Assembly: GCA_030685235.1 (NCBI GenBank)
Contig: MU839079.1
Span: 62,001 to 126,000, forward strand
Source: Copromyces sp. CBS 386.78
Lineage: Eukaryota > Ascomycota > Sordariomycetes > Sordariales > Sordariaceae
DNA length: 64,000 nucleotides
Direction of reading: 5' to 3'
Made by a program: the position numbers and the translations under genes
Notes under the pieces: generated by a model
The model's input: only the letters and a program-made list of their open reading frames with translations
The model's database searches: none
What the model was told of the DNA's origin: nothing
Shown here: positions 34,005 to 44,575 of the stretch, in pieces
How the letters are laid out: each line of letters starts with the position of its first letter
How positions within the stretch are numbered: position 1 is the first letter of the stretch

Positions 34005-36178
34005 CTAATGATAGTCCTGGGCCAGAAGCGCCGTCTCCCCCGATGGGCTTTCATACTCGATATCTGCGCCGGCATCGAGTAGCAGTTCGTAGACAGGAAT
34101 ATCCGCGTCGTATAGCAGAGGTGTCCGCCCGTCATCATCAGCATTCTTGGGATTGGCACCCATTTTCAACAAAAGAGCGACATTATCTTTCTTGTTGCGC
34201 TCCACAGCCCCAAACAAAGCGGTCCAGCCGCGATAATCATCACTTCTTTCGAGGTCTGCACCGGCCTCGAGAAGCAGTTGTAAGAATAATACGTCTCTGA
34301 GCCTAGCAGCTGCATACAATGGCGTAATAAACGGGCCGTTTGAACCATCCGTATGCAAGAACCACAGTGCCCTGGCAGGACCAAGAAGAACGTGCTCGAC
34401 ATTGGCCCACGAACCGCGAGGCTTCGGCCAAGCCCCTTTGGAGAGACGGAGGAATGGCCGCTGGTTGTTGAGCCTCTAGGTTCTTTCGAATAAAAATACC
34501 GTAGGCTGCACGAGTGGTGCCTCTACCATAATGGTAGTGATATGTTCAAGTTCGGATGAAAAGGTATTTGACTTTCTCTCCCCACGTCCCCCGGTGTGTC
34601 CGTTGAGAATCGGAGGCGTCGTTCTATCAGGCATGTCTTGTGAATGGTCTGCAGGATATCGCTCAGGTCGTACGTCTGAGGGTAACGCGCTGATGTACTC
34701 CTTCAACCTTTCACCAGACTGCCTCCTCGCGCTCGAAGCTTTGTCTACCACTTCATTCCAAAACGTCTCCAAATTCTCCAGGCTTTGAAGCATTTTCACT
34801 CCGGGTGCCGGCTCGGCGGATCTGACACAGTGGAGTGCGATCCTGTTCCAGACGTCTTTGAAGACGATGGTATATATGATGCGGTCCCAGAGCCTCTGTC
34901 CAGCCCGCACTCAAACGCCTTTTTCTCCGAGCACATCCAACAGCAGGCTGTCACCTTCAACTTGTCTGTGGCCAGACTTCGACTTGAAAATGTCCTTTTT
35001 CTTCTTGGTGGGCCGCGTGATCTTCTGCAGGACCCTGCTGGACGAATCTAGTAACTGGGTTCCGATCACGTCGTCAGACAAAATTATATCGAGCCCGTGG
35101 ATGTCTTGGGCTGCGAATTGGTAGAGTCGGATCAGAGTCATGTTGAGCGCGATTTTCTCATCCTGCTTCTCGACAACATGTGGATCCATCTCGTCCAGCT
35201 CGTAGTCCGAGGGATCGAGTGTGACGCTCTTTATAGCAAAGAATTAGTGAAATCCACGACGGGATGCTTTTTGACACCGTGCTGGAGGTGTACGGTGAAA
35301 ATCCGCATTAGCGGAATATCAGCCGAAGGATACGAAATCGAGCCGTTCGACAGCTTCAACGGGGTGGTCATGCCCCGGTTTACGATCAAAACCTGTGTCT
35401 GCTGCATGATTTTGGTCGTGGTGTTACTAGTAACCTTACTCGACATGGAGTCGCTGGGGCCGATGGTTCCCTGGACCCGTGGGTGAAGGTACCACCACTT
35501 GAAGTTCCAGCGTTCCTGGATTTCTTTGAGGGCCTCTCGGATTTTAGGCGATGTGCTTGGTTGAACAACACAGTCGCTACCGTCTTCGTACTTGGCGACA
35601 AAATCGTTATCATTGATCATCTCCATGATACTGTCGAAACGGTCCGGGAGCCGGAAATGCCGTTGCAAGGACGCCTCCCAGACGAGTGTCGTAAACGATT
35701 TGATATCGCCCAGAAGATTCAGCGTGGGCGTTGAGGAGCATAGACTTTATTGGCTATATTCTTGGCCGCAATGTCGCGGGTTTTCAATGCGGCCGCAGAC
35801 ACAGGCTTCTCAGCGCCTCCAGCCTTAATCCGGACTTTGTCGAGGTGAGATTTCTGAGTCTCGTGACGCTTGAGGGCAGTTACGGACTGGAGGGGGATAT
35901 CGTATACTTCGTAATAGTATTCCTTTGATGTTAGAGCGCGCTTACGAATTCCGGCGCCGATCTCCGCGACCCTTTCCGGGTTTTTGTGAGTCTACGCCAA
36001 CTTCTCCGTGCGTTTCCGCTTCAAGTATGCTTCGAGGTCTCGGCTCTCGGGCCTTCTCGCGCTCTTCGCCAGCTTTTGAGAGCTTGGCCATAACTTCCTT
36101 AGCCCGCTTCCTTCGTGCCGCATTGTATGCCTCCAGTTCTTCCCCCGTGAGGTCGGTAATCCCTTGGGGACGTTCCAT
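34005..36178 (-). pseudogene. Decayed ankyrin-repeat protein gene
   Basis: On the minus strand a protein-like reading runs for about 2.2 kb but only if several breaks are crossed. It opens with 'MERPQGITDLTGEELEAYNA' at 36178. It shifts frame near 36040, meets an in-frame TAG near 35990, and continues through 'RKRALTSKEYYYEVYDI'. It shifts again near 35715 and 35245, meets a TGA at 34911-34913 and a TAG at 34476-34478, and ends at 34005. The C-terminal ~110 residues are ankyrin repeats ('TPLYAAARLRDVLFLQLLLE', 'DDDGRTPLLYDADIPVYELL'). Upstream parts are not recognised. No introns explain these breaks. It is either a pseudogene or sequence carrying many errors, and the density favours a pseudogene. 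Confidence 0.7.
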
Positions 36179-36483
36179 GAGGGGGGAGTGTGAATAGATA
36201 GGGAGCTAAGACACAGCTTCTCTTGTCCACGGAAGGAAACCTGAGAATATGGTGTCCATGTTCAAGCGGGTAACAGTGGGTTCATCGATGAAGTCTTGGC
36301 GTGATCGTTTGGAAACATAGAAAATCTTGTGGCAAAGACAAAAGATAGGAACGCCGCGCACAAGCGGCGTGGTGTGTGTGCGTGGTGTGTGTGCTATGGG
36401 CGTTGGCGTTTGGTGAGGTCATCGAGATGACCGGTCTGTAAGGTTTGACACTGCAGCCATTGTTGATTGCGTTTCGTGCCTAC

Positions 36484-36993
36484 CTTGTAGGAAGTCGAGG
36501 GAACGACTTTCCACAGCGCGACGTTTTCATGGGTTGATCCAATAGGGGACTCCCGTAGGGATCGAAGATGATTTCGGCGCAGTGAGGAGCATAGGTTGTC
36601 GCTACCGCCTAGCATGGCTGGGAAGTCGTAGAGTGAATGCCTGAATCCACCACTAATCCAACGGTTGATTCCAAGGGATGCCGAGAAGGTGACTTCGATC
36701 AATTTGCTGTGCTCGAATCCTATCTCGCAGCCCAGGGCTGAGCCACCAAGCACTTTGTTCTAATAAAGTGATCAGCAATTGGATAGTAGGCGGAGAAAGT
36801 ATCTGAGCGGAGAACTAAAAGAAGAACTTACGGTGAGGAGTCTGATGCGGCGACGCTCGGTGCGACGCTCAGCGCGGCGGGCGCGCACAGCAGCCAAGCG
36901 AGCTTGCTGGGCTCGGCGACGTTCCTCGGTCGCCGCCGAGGGGGGCCGACCGCGGCTGCGAGGGGTGGCAGGCATAGCGGGGGCGAGCTCCAT
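36484..36993 (-). CDS. Partial gene with Arg-rich basic region, two exons seen
   Basis: Exons 36993-36832 and 36759-36484 join in frame across a 72-bp intron with a GTAAGT donor. The first exon starts 'MELAPAMPATPRSRGRPPSA' and contains a highly basic helix-like stretch (residues 23-51, nearly all Arg/Ala/Glu/Gln), suggestive of DNA or nucleic-acid binding. The second encodes 'EVTFSASLGINRWISGGF' and ends at a GTAGGC donor. I could not find a convincing third exon; reading through stops at 36394. It may be the 5' part of a decayed gene, consistent with its neighbours. Confidence 0.4.
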
Positions 36994-36999
36994 TGCGAA

Positions 37000-37870
37000 T
37001 GTCTGTCTGCCAATTGTCCTGTCAGCGGATTGTCTCATAAACAGTGATAGTGATTTAAGAACCAAGAAGAGTTGAGACAAGATTACTCACGGTACTCGTA
37101 CTATCGAAATGGGTAGTCATATCGATATCGCCATCGGTGGAAAATGATGGTCTCGAGAAAGTCAGGTGGTCAACGCCAGCGAAGGACGGAGAGTGCCACT
37201 CCAGCCAGTGATCGTCCACGGGTCTTGTCATTCGGGTAAATGTGTACTGGCTCCCTCATCCTCTTCATATACCACCGCCTTTCTTGTCGGTGCTTCGACG
37301 ATTGAGCAGCGTCTTTGACGATTGAGCAGCGTCTTTGGCTACGATATCTGAGAGGGTGGAGTCGGCTATGGAGGACTTGGGTGTGGTGGTGCTGTTGAGG
37401 TTGAGGGTGGATATTTGTCAATATGCAATCGAGACCTCTAAGCTTAGATTTTATATAGAGAAAGGGAAGGCCAGTGCTCTAGGAACCGCAAACTGGGACA
37501 AAGTCAAGCTCCGGGCAGCGAGTTGATCTGATGTATCCTGTCTTGATGGATATTCCAAGTGTCATTTATCAAAAAGGACATGTCGATGTCGACATCAGAC
37601 GAAAAGATTATCACCATCGGATGAAAATAATTGAGCCGGAGGTCCTCAGGGTGGACGAGGACTCAAAAAGGTAGGTCAGAAAGTACAATTGTCAAGCATC
37701 CGAGCCACTCTGCAAAGGAGGCGATGTAGAATGGTAAGGTATGTGGTCATTGTGAGTTTGTTTTGTTGAGAATAGGTAGTTGTGGACGGGAACAATGAGA
37801 CCATATCAACTCTCACGGGAGTAAAATCTACCCTGCTGTGAACGAAGAGTAGAGGTAGACAAAACTCACG
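37000..37870. other. Intergenic region with a 20-bp direct duplication
   Basis: No complete gene. The 20-mer GACGATTGAGCAGCGTCTTT is directly repeated at 37297-37316 and 37317-37336. At 37676-37712 lies a short segment related to sequence near 41.28 kb. Confidence 0.5.
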
Positions 37871-38208
37871 ATTGTAATCGAGGTGCTGATAAAAGTCTGA
37901 CAGTGTCTTGTATCCTGCCAATGCGGCGAATTCTGGGGCCTTGACACCGGTCGCGGAGAGATTCAATTGGTATGCCAACGTCTGTCCGACGGGCATGGCC
38001 TTCTGGAGTTTCGCGAGCTCCCAGTCTGTCATGCCTGGTGCTTCTGGGTCCCTTCCAACAAAGGAGAAGTCTCCGCCGTCTGGTTGTATTGGGATGTCCG
38101 GGATGGTATTGTGGACGGTGTTCAGGTTGTGGTATCCCGCATAGCCGGGGTATCCTAACGTAATTAACGTCGAATTGTTGTTGGCGAGGGGGTGTAGGGC
38201 GTTGATTT
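37871..38208 (-). pseudogene. Truncated exon of an unknown gene
   Basis: A protein-like open stretch on the minus strand ('LANNNSTLITLGYPGYAGYH', 'MTDWELAKLQKAMPVGQTLA', 'ALAGYKTLSDFYQHLDYN') ends at a good GTGAGT donor at 37870. It has no start codon: upstream it runs into a C/G homopolymer-rich junction (about 38208-38232), beyond which sequence of a different origin begins. I do not recognise the family. Confidence 0.45.
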
Positions 38209-38279
38209 CCCCCCCGTCCCCCCTCCCCCCTATCGGATCTACCCGTGGTCTAACTCCTCCTTTAGGACCCTCTGCTCGA

Positions 38280-38632
38280 TCTTGCAGAAAGCTAAGCTAG
38301 CTTCGAAGTCCAGGTGATTATGTCGAACCATTCCCCCCAAGAGCAGGTAAAAATTATCCAAGATTGGAATGCATCTTGCACCCGCCGTCGACGTTCTCAT
38401 TCTGAACTCCAGCGTGAATGCTGTCGGCCTCAACGCACACGCGCAATGCTCCACTGGAATCCGTCTGGGATTTGTTTGGAATGTACCGACCATTCTCCAA
38501 TATATCGGCCGCCTCTACCGAATCGGGCAAACCAAACCGGTAACGTGGTACCTTCCGCAAATCAATGGCACGATTTCGGACTGGCAAGAGGAACGCATCA
38601 CGCGAAAGGTTTGCATCCGAAGTCGCTGGTGA
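38280..38632 (+). pseudogene. SNF2-family helicase C-terminal relic
   Basis: A fragment of the C-terminal helicase lobe. 'FEVQVIMSNHSPQEQVKIIQ' is followed, after a frameshift near 38369, by 'SSVNAVGLNAHAQCSTGIRL', 'WNVPTILQYIGRLYRIGQTK', matching motifs V and VI (Q..GR.YRIGQ) of SNF2 ATPases. There is no N-terminal lobe and no start, so this is a truncated, frameshifted remnant. Confidence 0.7.
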
Positions 38633-38688
38633 CGAGAATGTTGAAGAGAAAAAGGAAAAGGCTTCATCCTTGCTCTCGGTATAGACAC

Positions 38689-39225
38689 TCAAGAAGGAAA
38701 GCTGAGGTCTCGTTCATCGTGTTGGAGCCTTGTAGTACTCTGAAAAGTTTGCTGCCTATGAGTGTAGCCGCTCGTTTGGCTGTCGTTGTGGGTGGGAAGG
38801 AATGGGCCGCGAGCTAGCTCCTCCTCAAGGGGAGCGGCAGCCGCCGGGCTAGCAACGCCAGTATCGATGAAGGCCACAACATCGGCGCTATTCACAATTA
38901 GAATTCTACATTAATACCAAAAACTAGAGACTAGGACTTACGCAAAGGGGCGGGACAAACCCGCAAAGGAGAGGATATATAGTCCTTTGGCGACATTCTT
39001 GGCCGCCACCCAAACCGGCTCTTTGGAGGGGTCGGAATCCTATTCTGACTTGGCCTCCAAGAGGAAATTGGGAGCAGGGCAACAAGTCTCGCCAATTTCT
39101 TGGCATAGCTGACAAGCACCAGGAGCGGCGCGGACGCAAACATTGCCGTCTTCGAGGCATTTGATACAGGGACGGGCGGCCGGAGCGGCCGCGGCGGGCG
39201 AATTGGCGCGCTGCTTTGAACACAT
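38689..39225 (-). pseudogene. Cys-rich small gene with an in-frame stop, two exons
   Basis: Exon 1 runs from an ATG at 39225 to 38942 and exon 2 from 38887 to 38689, joined across a 54-bp intron with GTAAGT donor and a phase match. The first exon holds a cysteine cluster ('CIKCLEDGNVCV', 'GACQLCQEIGETCC') resembling fungal Cys-rich zinc-binding regions. A TAG at 39042-39040 interrupts the frame, which then continues 'DSDPSKEPVWVAAKNVAKGL' into the second exon ('ADVVAFIDTGVASPAAAAPL'). Without that stop it would encode about 160 residues. The function is not known. Confidence 0.55.
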
Positions 39226-39749
39226 AGTTAGCTAACTATACAAAGACAATATTATAGCAAATTTTCCTATTGCAGCGTGGTGTGGTCGTCGCACCATTGA
39301 ATCGTGGAGATTTTATCCCTTGCAGCAAAAAAAAACTGATGTGGGGGAGAAGACCCGTTGCCCGGTTTAGAGAGGGGACAGACGTCCTCGTATATCCCCA
39401 GACTCCCTCTTCTACTGATGCTTTTACTTTTGTACTTGACTGGAGTTGAATTGAAATTGGTCCACCCTACGGGTACGGCGAGGAGGACAAGTCGTACCCT
39501 GCACAACGTGCAGACACCTGCTTCCTTCTTTCTTTCTTTCTCGTTGAATGCATGCCTCCATGACGAGCCCGCGTAGCAGGACTCGCAATAACGGTGTCTG
39601 ACAACCAGTCAACTTCATCATCTGATGGTGTAAAATCAGAGAGAACGAAGATGGTTTCGAAGTCTGGACCCTTGTGGGAATCAGGAGTGCTCTAGGCTCC
39701 GTCATCCTCCGAATCCCAACCTGATGGCGTCATGTTCAGGACGAAGGTG

Positions 39750-40279
39750 TTAGGTGAATCCAAGATACGACTCTCCGATAGCAGTATACAATGCATATGT
39801 TTGTATGTTTGCAGCCTCTTCCAGGCGCTGAGTGGTGTAGACTTGTAAGTCAAAGGAGTGGCTTCTGATGTTGGACCTCTGGGTTACAGCCAAGAAGGTA
39901 ACGGTCTGCGTGCCTCGTGTGATGTTGTCGCGTCCGGCTATGTCGTTGGGCTTGCTCCGAGCCACATATTGAGGTATTCTTTTTGGTGGCCACGTGTATG
40001 TTCTTCCAAGGGACAGCCAATTCGTCTCGGGTTTCGCCCCGTGATCATCAACTCATCCTCGTAGTTCCTCTTCAAAACAGCTGAATTGGGACTGCAGGCC
40101 TGTGGGCGCATGGCGAGCCAGCCCACCACCAGCGGCACGGCCATACCAGCAGTGGTGGCCAGTATGCCGGCGCAACCGGCTAGGAGGGGTGGTCGATAAA
40201 GTTTTGCTGGAAGAAATGTTACATGGTCGCTACCTTGAGCTAACATGAGGGAATGGATGAAAAGGAAAAAGTGAGACAT
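39750..40279 (-). pseudogene. Frameshifted small membrane-protein relic
   Basis: From an ATG at 40279 ('MSHFFLFIHSLML', signal-like) the frame encodes a hydrophobic segment 'LAGCAGILATTAGMAVPLVV' likely to cross a membrane, then 'RNYEDELMITGRNP'. Coding character jumps to another frame near 39960 ('NDIAGRDNITRGTQTVTFLA') and runs to 39750. The leader just upstream of the ATG is nearly repeated near 42.5 kb. Family not recognised. Confidence 0.4.
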
Positions 40280-40479
40280 CTTGAGAGGAGAGATGGTAGT
40301 GAAATTGGTGATGTTTGAAGCTTGTAAAATTATAGAATTGGCGACGAAGTAGAAAACGAGGACGATGACCAAGGGAGAGACGGAGGAAAGCCCTCTGGCT
40401 GTTTGGCCTCCGGGCTCCGGCAAAGGACATCATACGAACGGCCTGCTAGTTGGCGTGCAAGGCGTTATACTGATTGATG

Positions 40480-41465
40480 GTTGCCTGAAAGTGATTTAAG
40501 ATGTCAAACTCACTCAAATCGTCTGGCTGGGCAGAGCTGGCATGCCCATTTAGGGGAGAGGGCCCGCCACTGTTCCTATGGTCACGAACTGTGGACTAGG
40601 ATCGTAGTAACAAGGGCGTACTTACGGTCCGTCTTCAGGACAATACATGGGTGGGCTGAAGCCCGCTTCATGTCATGTCCCGGGTTCAGTGCTGTAAGTA
40701 GACTCCTTTCTTCATCGGTTCTTCCTTTCCAGTTGTAGTCCTTGAGACAGGCGATGTCTCCGACAGTGTCTGGAGCGAGATGAGGCGTATTGCGTCCAAA
40801 ATGAGACAGAAGATGCAAGCGATTGATGTTTAATGATGAGTGCCCGTTAAATCGAGGCATGGTGATTAAGGTAGATGAGAGATTGCTTGTATGGAAAGAG
40901 TACTGAATTCCGAATTGAGGATGAAGAGGAGAATGAAGAGAAGGGCATGTCTCCAGTGGTAATCTTTGAGACAGGTCCTTTCTTCATCAGTTCTTCCTTT
41001 CCAGTTGTAGACCTTGAGACAGGCGATGTCTCCGATAGCGAATCGAGGCATGGTGAATGAGGTAGGTAAAAGATTGCTTGTATTGAAAGAGTACTGAATT
41101 CCGAATTGATGACGAAAACAAAGAACAAGAAAAGGACAAAATAAATTGTTCCTAGTTGTAATCTTTCAGACAGGCGATGCCTCCGACGGTGAATCGAGGC
41201 ATGGTGAATAGATGAGTGGTTCATAGTACCTTATGGAAAGAGTACCACGACCATGCCGATCCAACCTAAGTCGGAAAGCACAATCGTCAAACATCGGAGC
41301 CAGATTTCGAAGAAACCAGGAAGGGTCAACTTAGCGGTATGACAGGTATTGACGTCCGAATTGAGGATGAAGAAGAGGAGAATGAGGAGAAGGGCATGTC
41401 TCCAGTTGTAATCTTTGAGACAGGCGATGTCTCCGACGGTGAATCGAGGCATTGTGAGATTTGAT
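40480..41465 (-). repeat. Array of imperfect repeats carrying the 'MPRF..GDIACLK.YN' coding motif
   Basis: The minus strand carries four start-like anchors, 'MPRF' at 41452-41441, 41202-41191, 41051-41040 and 40860-40849. The first three are followed at once by 'VGDIACLKDYN'-type sequence ('TVGDIACLKDYNW', 'TVGGIACLKDYN', 'AIGDIACLKVYNW'), and the last is followed further on by 'TVGDIACLKDYNWKGRTDEE'. Shared stretches such as the one around AGAGTACTGAATTCCGAATTGA recur between anchors, so these are duplicated pieces of one sequence. The most complete copy continues 'HPCIVLKTDRKYALVTTILV' (near 40610) and, after a frameshift, 'NSGGPSPLNGHASS'. No copy is intact. I do not recognise the family. 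Confidence 0.6.
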
Positions 41466-41499
41466 AATTGAATAAAAGGTATGGGTTGTTGTTGATGTA

Positions 41500-42030
41500 G
41501 AGTAGGAAGAGTATCCACGTCCAAATGAAGTGTTTCCTGAGGTTCGGCTTCTTCTTCTCGTAGTGGCCGAGCAAGTTCGCCATTTCTGGCAGTCCAAGGA
41601 GTTCAACAATGAGGGCCTTACAGCGCTCATTGTCTGTGATCTGCGCGCGCATGTTGGCCTCCAACTGGAGGATCGTACGGTGCTGTTATTTGCACTTTTC
41701 CTCCAAGTCGTGGATGTAGCCAACTGGAGGATCGTACGGTGTTGTTCTTGGTATTTTCCTCCAAGTCGTGGATGTAGTCTGGAAATGGTTAGTGAGCATG
41801 TTCATCGCAAACGGAATCACCAAGGTAAACTTACCCTTCTTGCGAGCACGGAAATTGCGAGCCGATACTTTATTACGAAGTTGGCGCCTCTGCGTCGAAG
41901 TCATACCCTTGGCCTCTTCGCCCTTGAGAACCCGTTCGTCTTCGTCGAGGTCATCCTCATCCCTATACTTTCCCCATTTGCTGACCTTGGGGACACACGA
42001 AGCTTGGTGACTTGAACCATATTTCTTGGG
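41500..42030 (-). pseudogene. bZIP transcription factor pseudogene (MeaB-like basic region)
   Basis: The first visible exon has 'DDLDEDERVLKGEEAKG' followed by the basic region 'QLRNKVSARNFRARKK', very like fungal MeaB-type bZIP proteins. It ends at a GTAAGT donor (about 41833). A CTAAC branch and CAG acceptor (about 41780) lead into 'DYIHDLEE', the start of the zipper. The zipper region is directly duplicated (58 and 59 bp copies at about 41664-41780), which shifts frame. The second copy has a TAA before 'QHRTILQLEANMRAQI', after which 'LLGLPEMANLLGHYEKKKPN' continues. No start codon was identified. Confidence 0.65.
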
Positions 42031-42179
42031 AGAGAGACGGAGGAATGGCCGCTGGTTGTTGAACTCCTTAATCCCTTCAGTTCACCGGAAACGGTAAAGT
42101 GCTTATCTAGGCAGCCTCCCTCGCGGTCCGCGCTCTTTTTGTTTTGGGCACCTAGTGGACATTTTCACCTCCCTAAGTT

Positions 42180-42520
42180 TCAGAAAAAGAAGATGATAGG
42201 TAAGGCATGAGCAAGGTAGTCGTCGTAGTCGCTTGGGTAATGGAGGCCGGCGATGAACCGCGGAAAAAGAAGATGATAGGTAAGGCATGAGCAAGGTAGT
42301 CGTCGTAGTAGCTTGGGTAATGGAGGCCGGCGATGAATCGCTGGATAAGATCTTCTTTCAGGAGGATAACGAGGTGGCTAGAGGGCTTCAACATGTTGTG
42401 ATGAGGTTGAGACAGGAGTACGCGCTTTCTGCGCCACCCTTTCGCAGAAAAGCGATATCGCCAACGTTGAAGTGAGATATCTTGAAAGGACAGATGGTAG
42501 TGAAATTGATGACCTTTAAA
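42180..42520 (-). pseudogene. Degenerate copy of the 'VGDIA' small-gene family, start codon lost
   Basis: The minus strand reads 'SHFNVGDIAFLRKGG' just after a leader that matches the one before the ATG at 40279, but here the start triplet is ATA instead of ATG (near 42475). A frameshift is needed to reach 'SHLVILLKEDLIQRFIAGLH'. The 3' part overlaps the duplicated 80-bp unit. Confidence 0.45.
42183..42342. repeat. Two direct copies of an 80-bp unit
   Basis: The segment beginning AAAAAGAAGATGATAGG at about 42184 is repeated with an 80-bp period at about 42264, with very few differences. Confidence 0.9.
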
Positions 42521-44573
42521 GCAAGTGGAGTCCTGCTCTGTCGGTGCGAACACTCCTGCGAATCCGTGAAGATTCGCACCACGACTCTGGGACCGCGGTG
42601 CTTTTGCTGCAGACTGGATGGATCGCGGTGTCAATGGCTTGGCAATGGCAGCCACCAACCGTCATAATATTGCCGTGCATCCAGTCGAGTGGCATCGAGA
42701 ATGGTGATGCAGCCAGTGGGTAACAAGTATGAAGAGTGCGGTGCATGTTGAGCAAATTGCGTGTGGTATGGCATGGAAAAAGCGTTATTCTTTGCAAGGT
42801 GCAGCAAGAAACAAGCCCAATTCCAGCCTGCGATCTTGATGGCCTTGGTGCGATCGTTGAAGATGCTTTTGCCGCGGCCAAGTGAGGCCAAAGAAGACTG
42901 ATGAAAGCATGCCTGAACCTCTCGGTTATCTTTGTCGTTGTGGTAGTCGTGCTGCAGCTTGGTGGCCTTTCACCCGAATGCTTCAGACGGTTTTGTTCAC
43001 TGAATGACTTGCACAGCAGAGAGTCAACAAGAAGGTACCGTGAACCGTCAGCCCCGGCCGATGTGTCCCACTGCATGCTGATGAAGTTAGCGCTGGTTTG
43101 ACATCTTTTGGAACAGAGGAAGATGTTGGACTTACAGGTCAAGCTCATGATCGGGGTCGATAACTTGGAGCGGCGAGACAATACATCGGCAAAAACGCGT
43201 CAAGGCGGCTCAGAAAAGATGGCTATCAAAAGAATGGCTGATAAAGTGATGAACACAAACATTGTGAAGAAGTCTGTGCCAGATGTTGAAAAAGAAAAGG
43301 GAGAAGAGAAGTTGAGAGTAGAGAAGTTGAGAGTAGAGAAGTTGAGAGTAGAGAAGTTGAGAGTAGAGAAGTTGAGAGTAGAGAAGTGTGCTGATGATGA
43401 TGAAGAGAGAAGAAGAAGAGGAGGGAAAAAGGTCGGGGGGAGGGGGATGTTTTATACCCCTCTGGAGAGCTCCCAGATGAGCCACAGGGTCAAAAGTACG
43501 AGCAGGTGCCTTCTTCAATTTCCTGGAAAATTCTCTGCACTTTCTCTGCGCTGCACGCGTCACTTTCTTGCGTGTGAAGGAGTACTTTCTCTCCTTGGGA
43601 GTGCGGATTCTTTCTGCATGCAGCTGCGGAGATAAAGAGTGCAGTCGTGAACGCCGGAACTCCGAGTCTTGTGGTGATCGAAGAAGGGGCATGGTGGGAT
43701 TCTGCGCGGTACGATGTCCGGAGAAGCAGGAGGGGCTTTAGTCGAGAGAAGGCGGTAGGGCGAATGTTGTTGACGAGAAGTCGTCCATGGCTTTGTGAGG
43801 ATGAAGAGGGCATGATGGCCCCTCTTGGGTTGCACACAAAGCAGGAGAGATCTTTGGTGAAGAAACCTCCACCGCACTGAAAGCCGTGATCGGGTACTCG
43901 TAGTCATCAATGATTGAAGTTTAGGAATCGGCACATGAGCAAAGAGCAGGCAGAGCTGCCCGTCTCCCACTCAGCCCTCCGATGGAAGGCACTCGGGGAA
44001 ATGAAAATCCCAGCCTTGTGTCGACCACTGCTTGAGAGAAGTCGTGATCCATTTCGATGATGCCCGATGTCGATATCTGGTGTTCAAGGTCCGATAATAG
44101 ACGGTACCCCTCCGAGTAAGATGAGGGACTGTAGTGCGAGGGCACTGCAGGCAAATGCCGCAACTCCGAAAAGTGCCTTCATCAAGGGTGCTTGTTTACT
44201 TGCACGTCTTGCAAGTAGGCACCGAACAGTCCAGTGGTTAGATCTGCGTCAATATCTGGAGGGGAACAAGATGTCGGTGGCTGGCTGGCTAGGTAGGTAC
44301 GTATTGTTGAGAGACCGGCGGAAGAAAGGGCCAGGAAGGATGAGCACTTCCAAGGCAGGCTTCTGGTTGAGGTTCTGTTCTGTCGAGGCTCCTTTGAGTC
44401 AGTTCCGAGGCCTGGCGTGGCTCTGGCTGTGTTGCAAAGAATGTGCACTTTCCACACAAAAAGGTTAGAAGATGTTGCATTTTCGGCGGCTTCGGAGGAG
44501 TGGCTACACCCGCGGGTCCAAATAGTGCAACATTGTAATTGGTAGGGGTGGGGTGGATATCCCCTACAGTATT
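42521..44573. other. Region without a supported gene
   Basis: Several open frames of 130-220 codons exist but are Ser/Arg-rich, lack domains and conflict with each other. It contains the 15-bp repeat listed separately. Confidence 0.45.
43306..43386. repeat. 15-bp tandem repeat GAGAAGTTGAGAGTA (x5)
   Basis: Five near-perfect direct copies. Because the unit is a multiple of three, the plus-strand frame reads repeated KLRVE. Confidence 0.93.
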
Positions 44574-44575
44574 TA

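Noticed and set aside
42516..43181. 221-codon minus-strand frame
   Set aside because: Low-complexity Ser/Thr/Cys/His content, no recognisable motif and overlap with alternative frames; not enough for a gene call.
43306..43386. CRISPR-like array
   Set aside because: It is a head-to-tail 15-bp tandem repeat with no spacers, and the window is eukaryotic.
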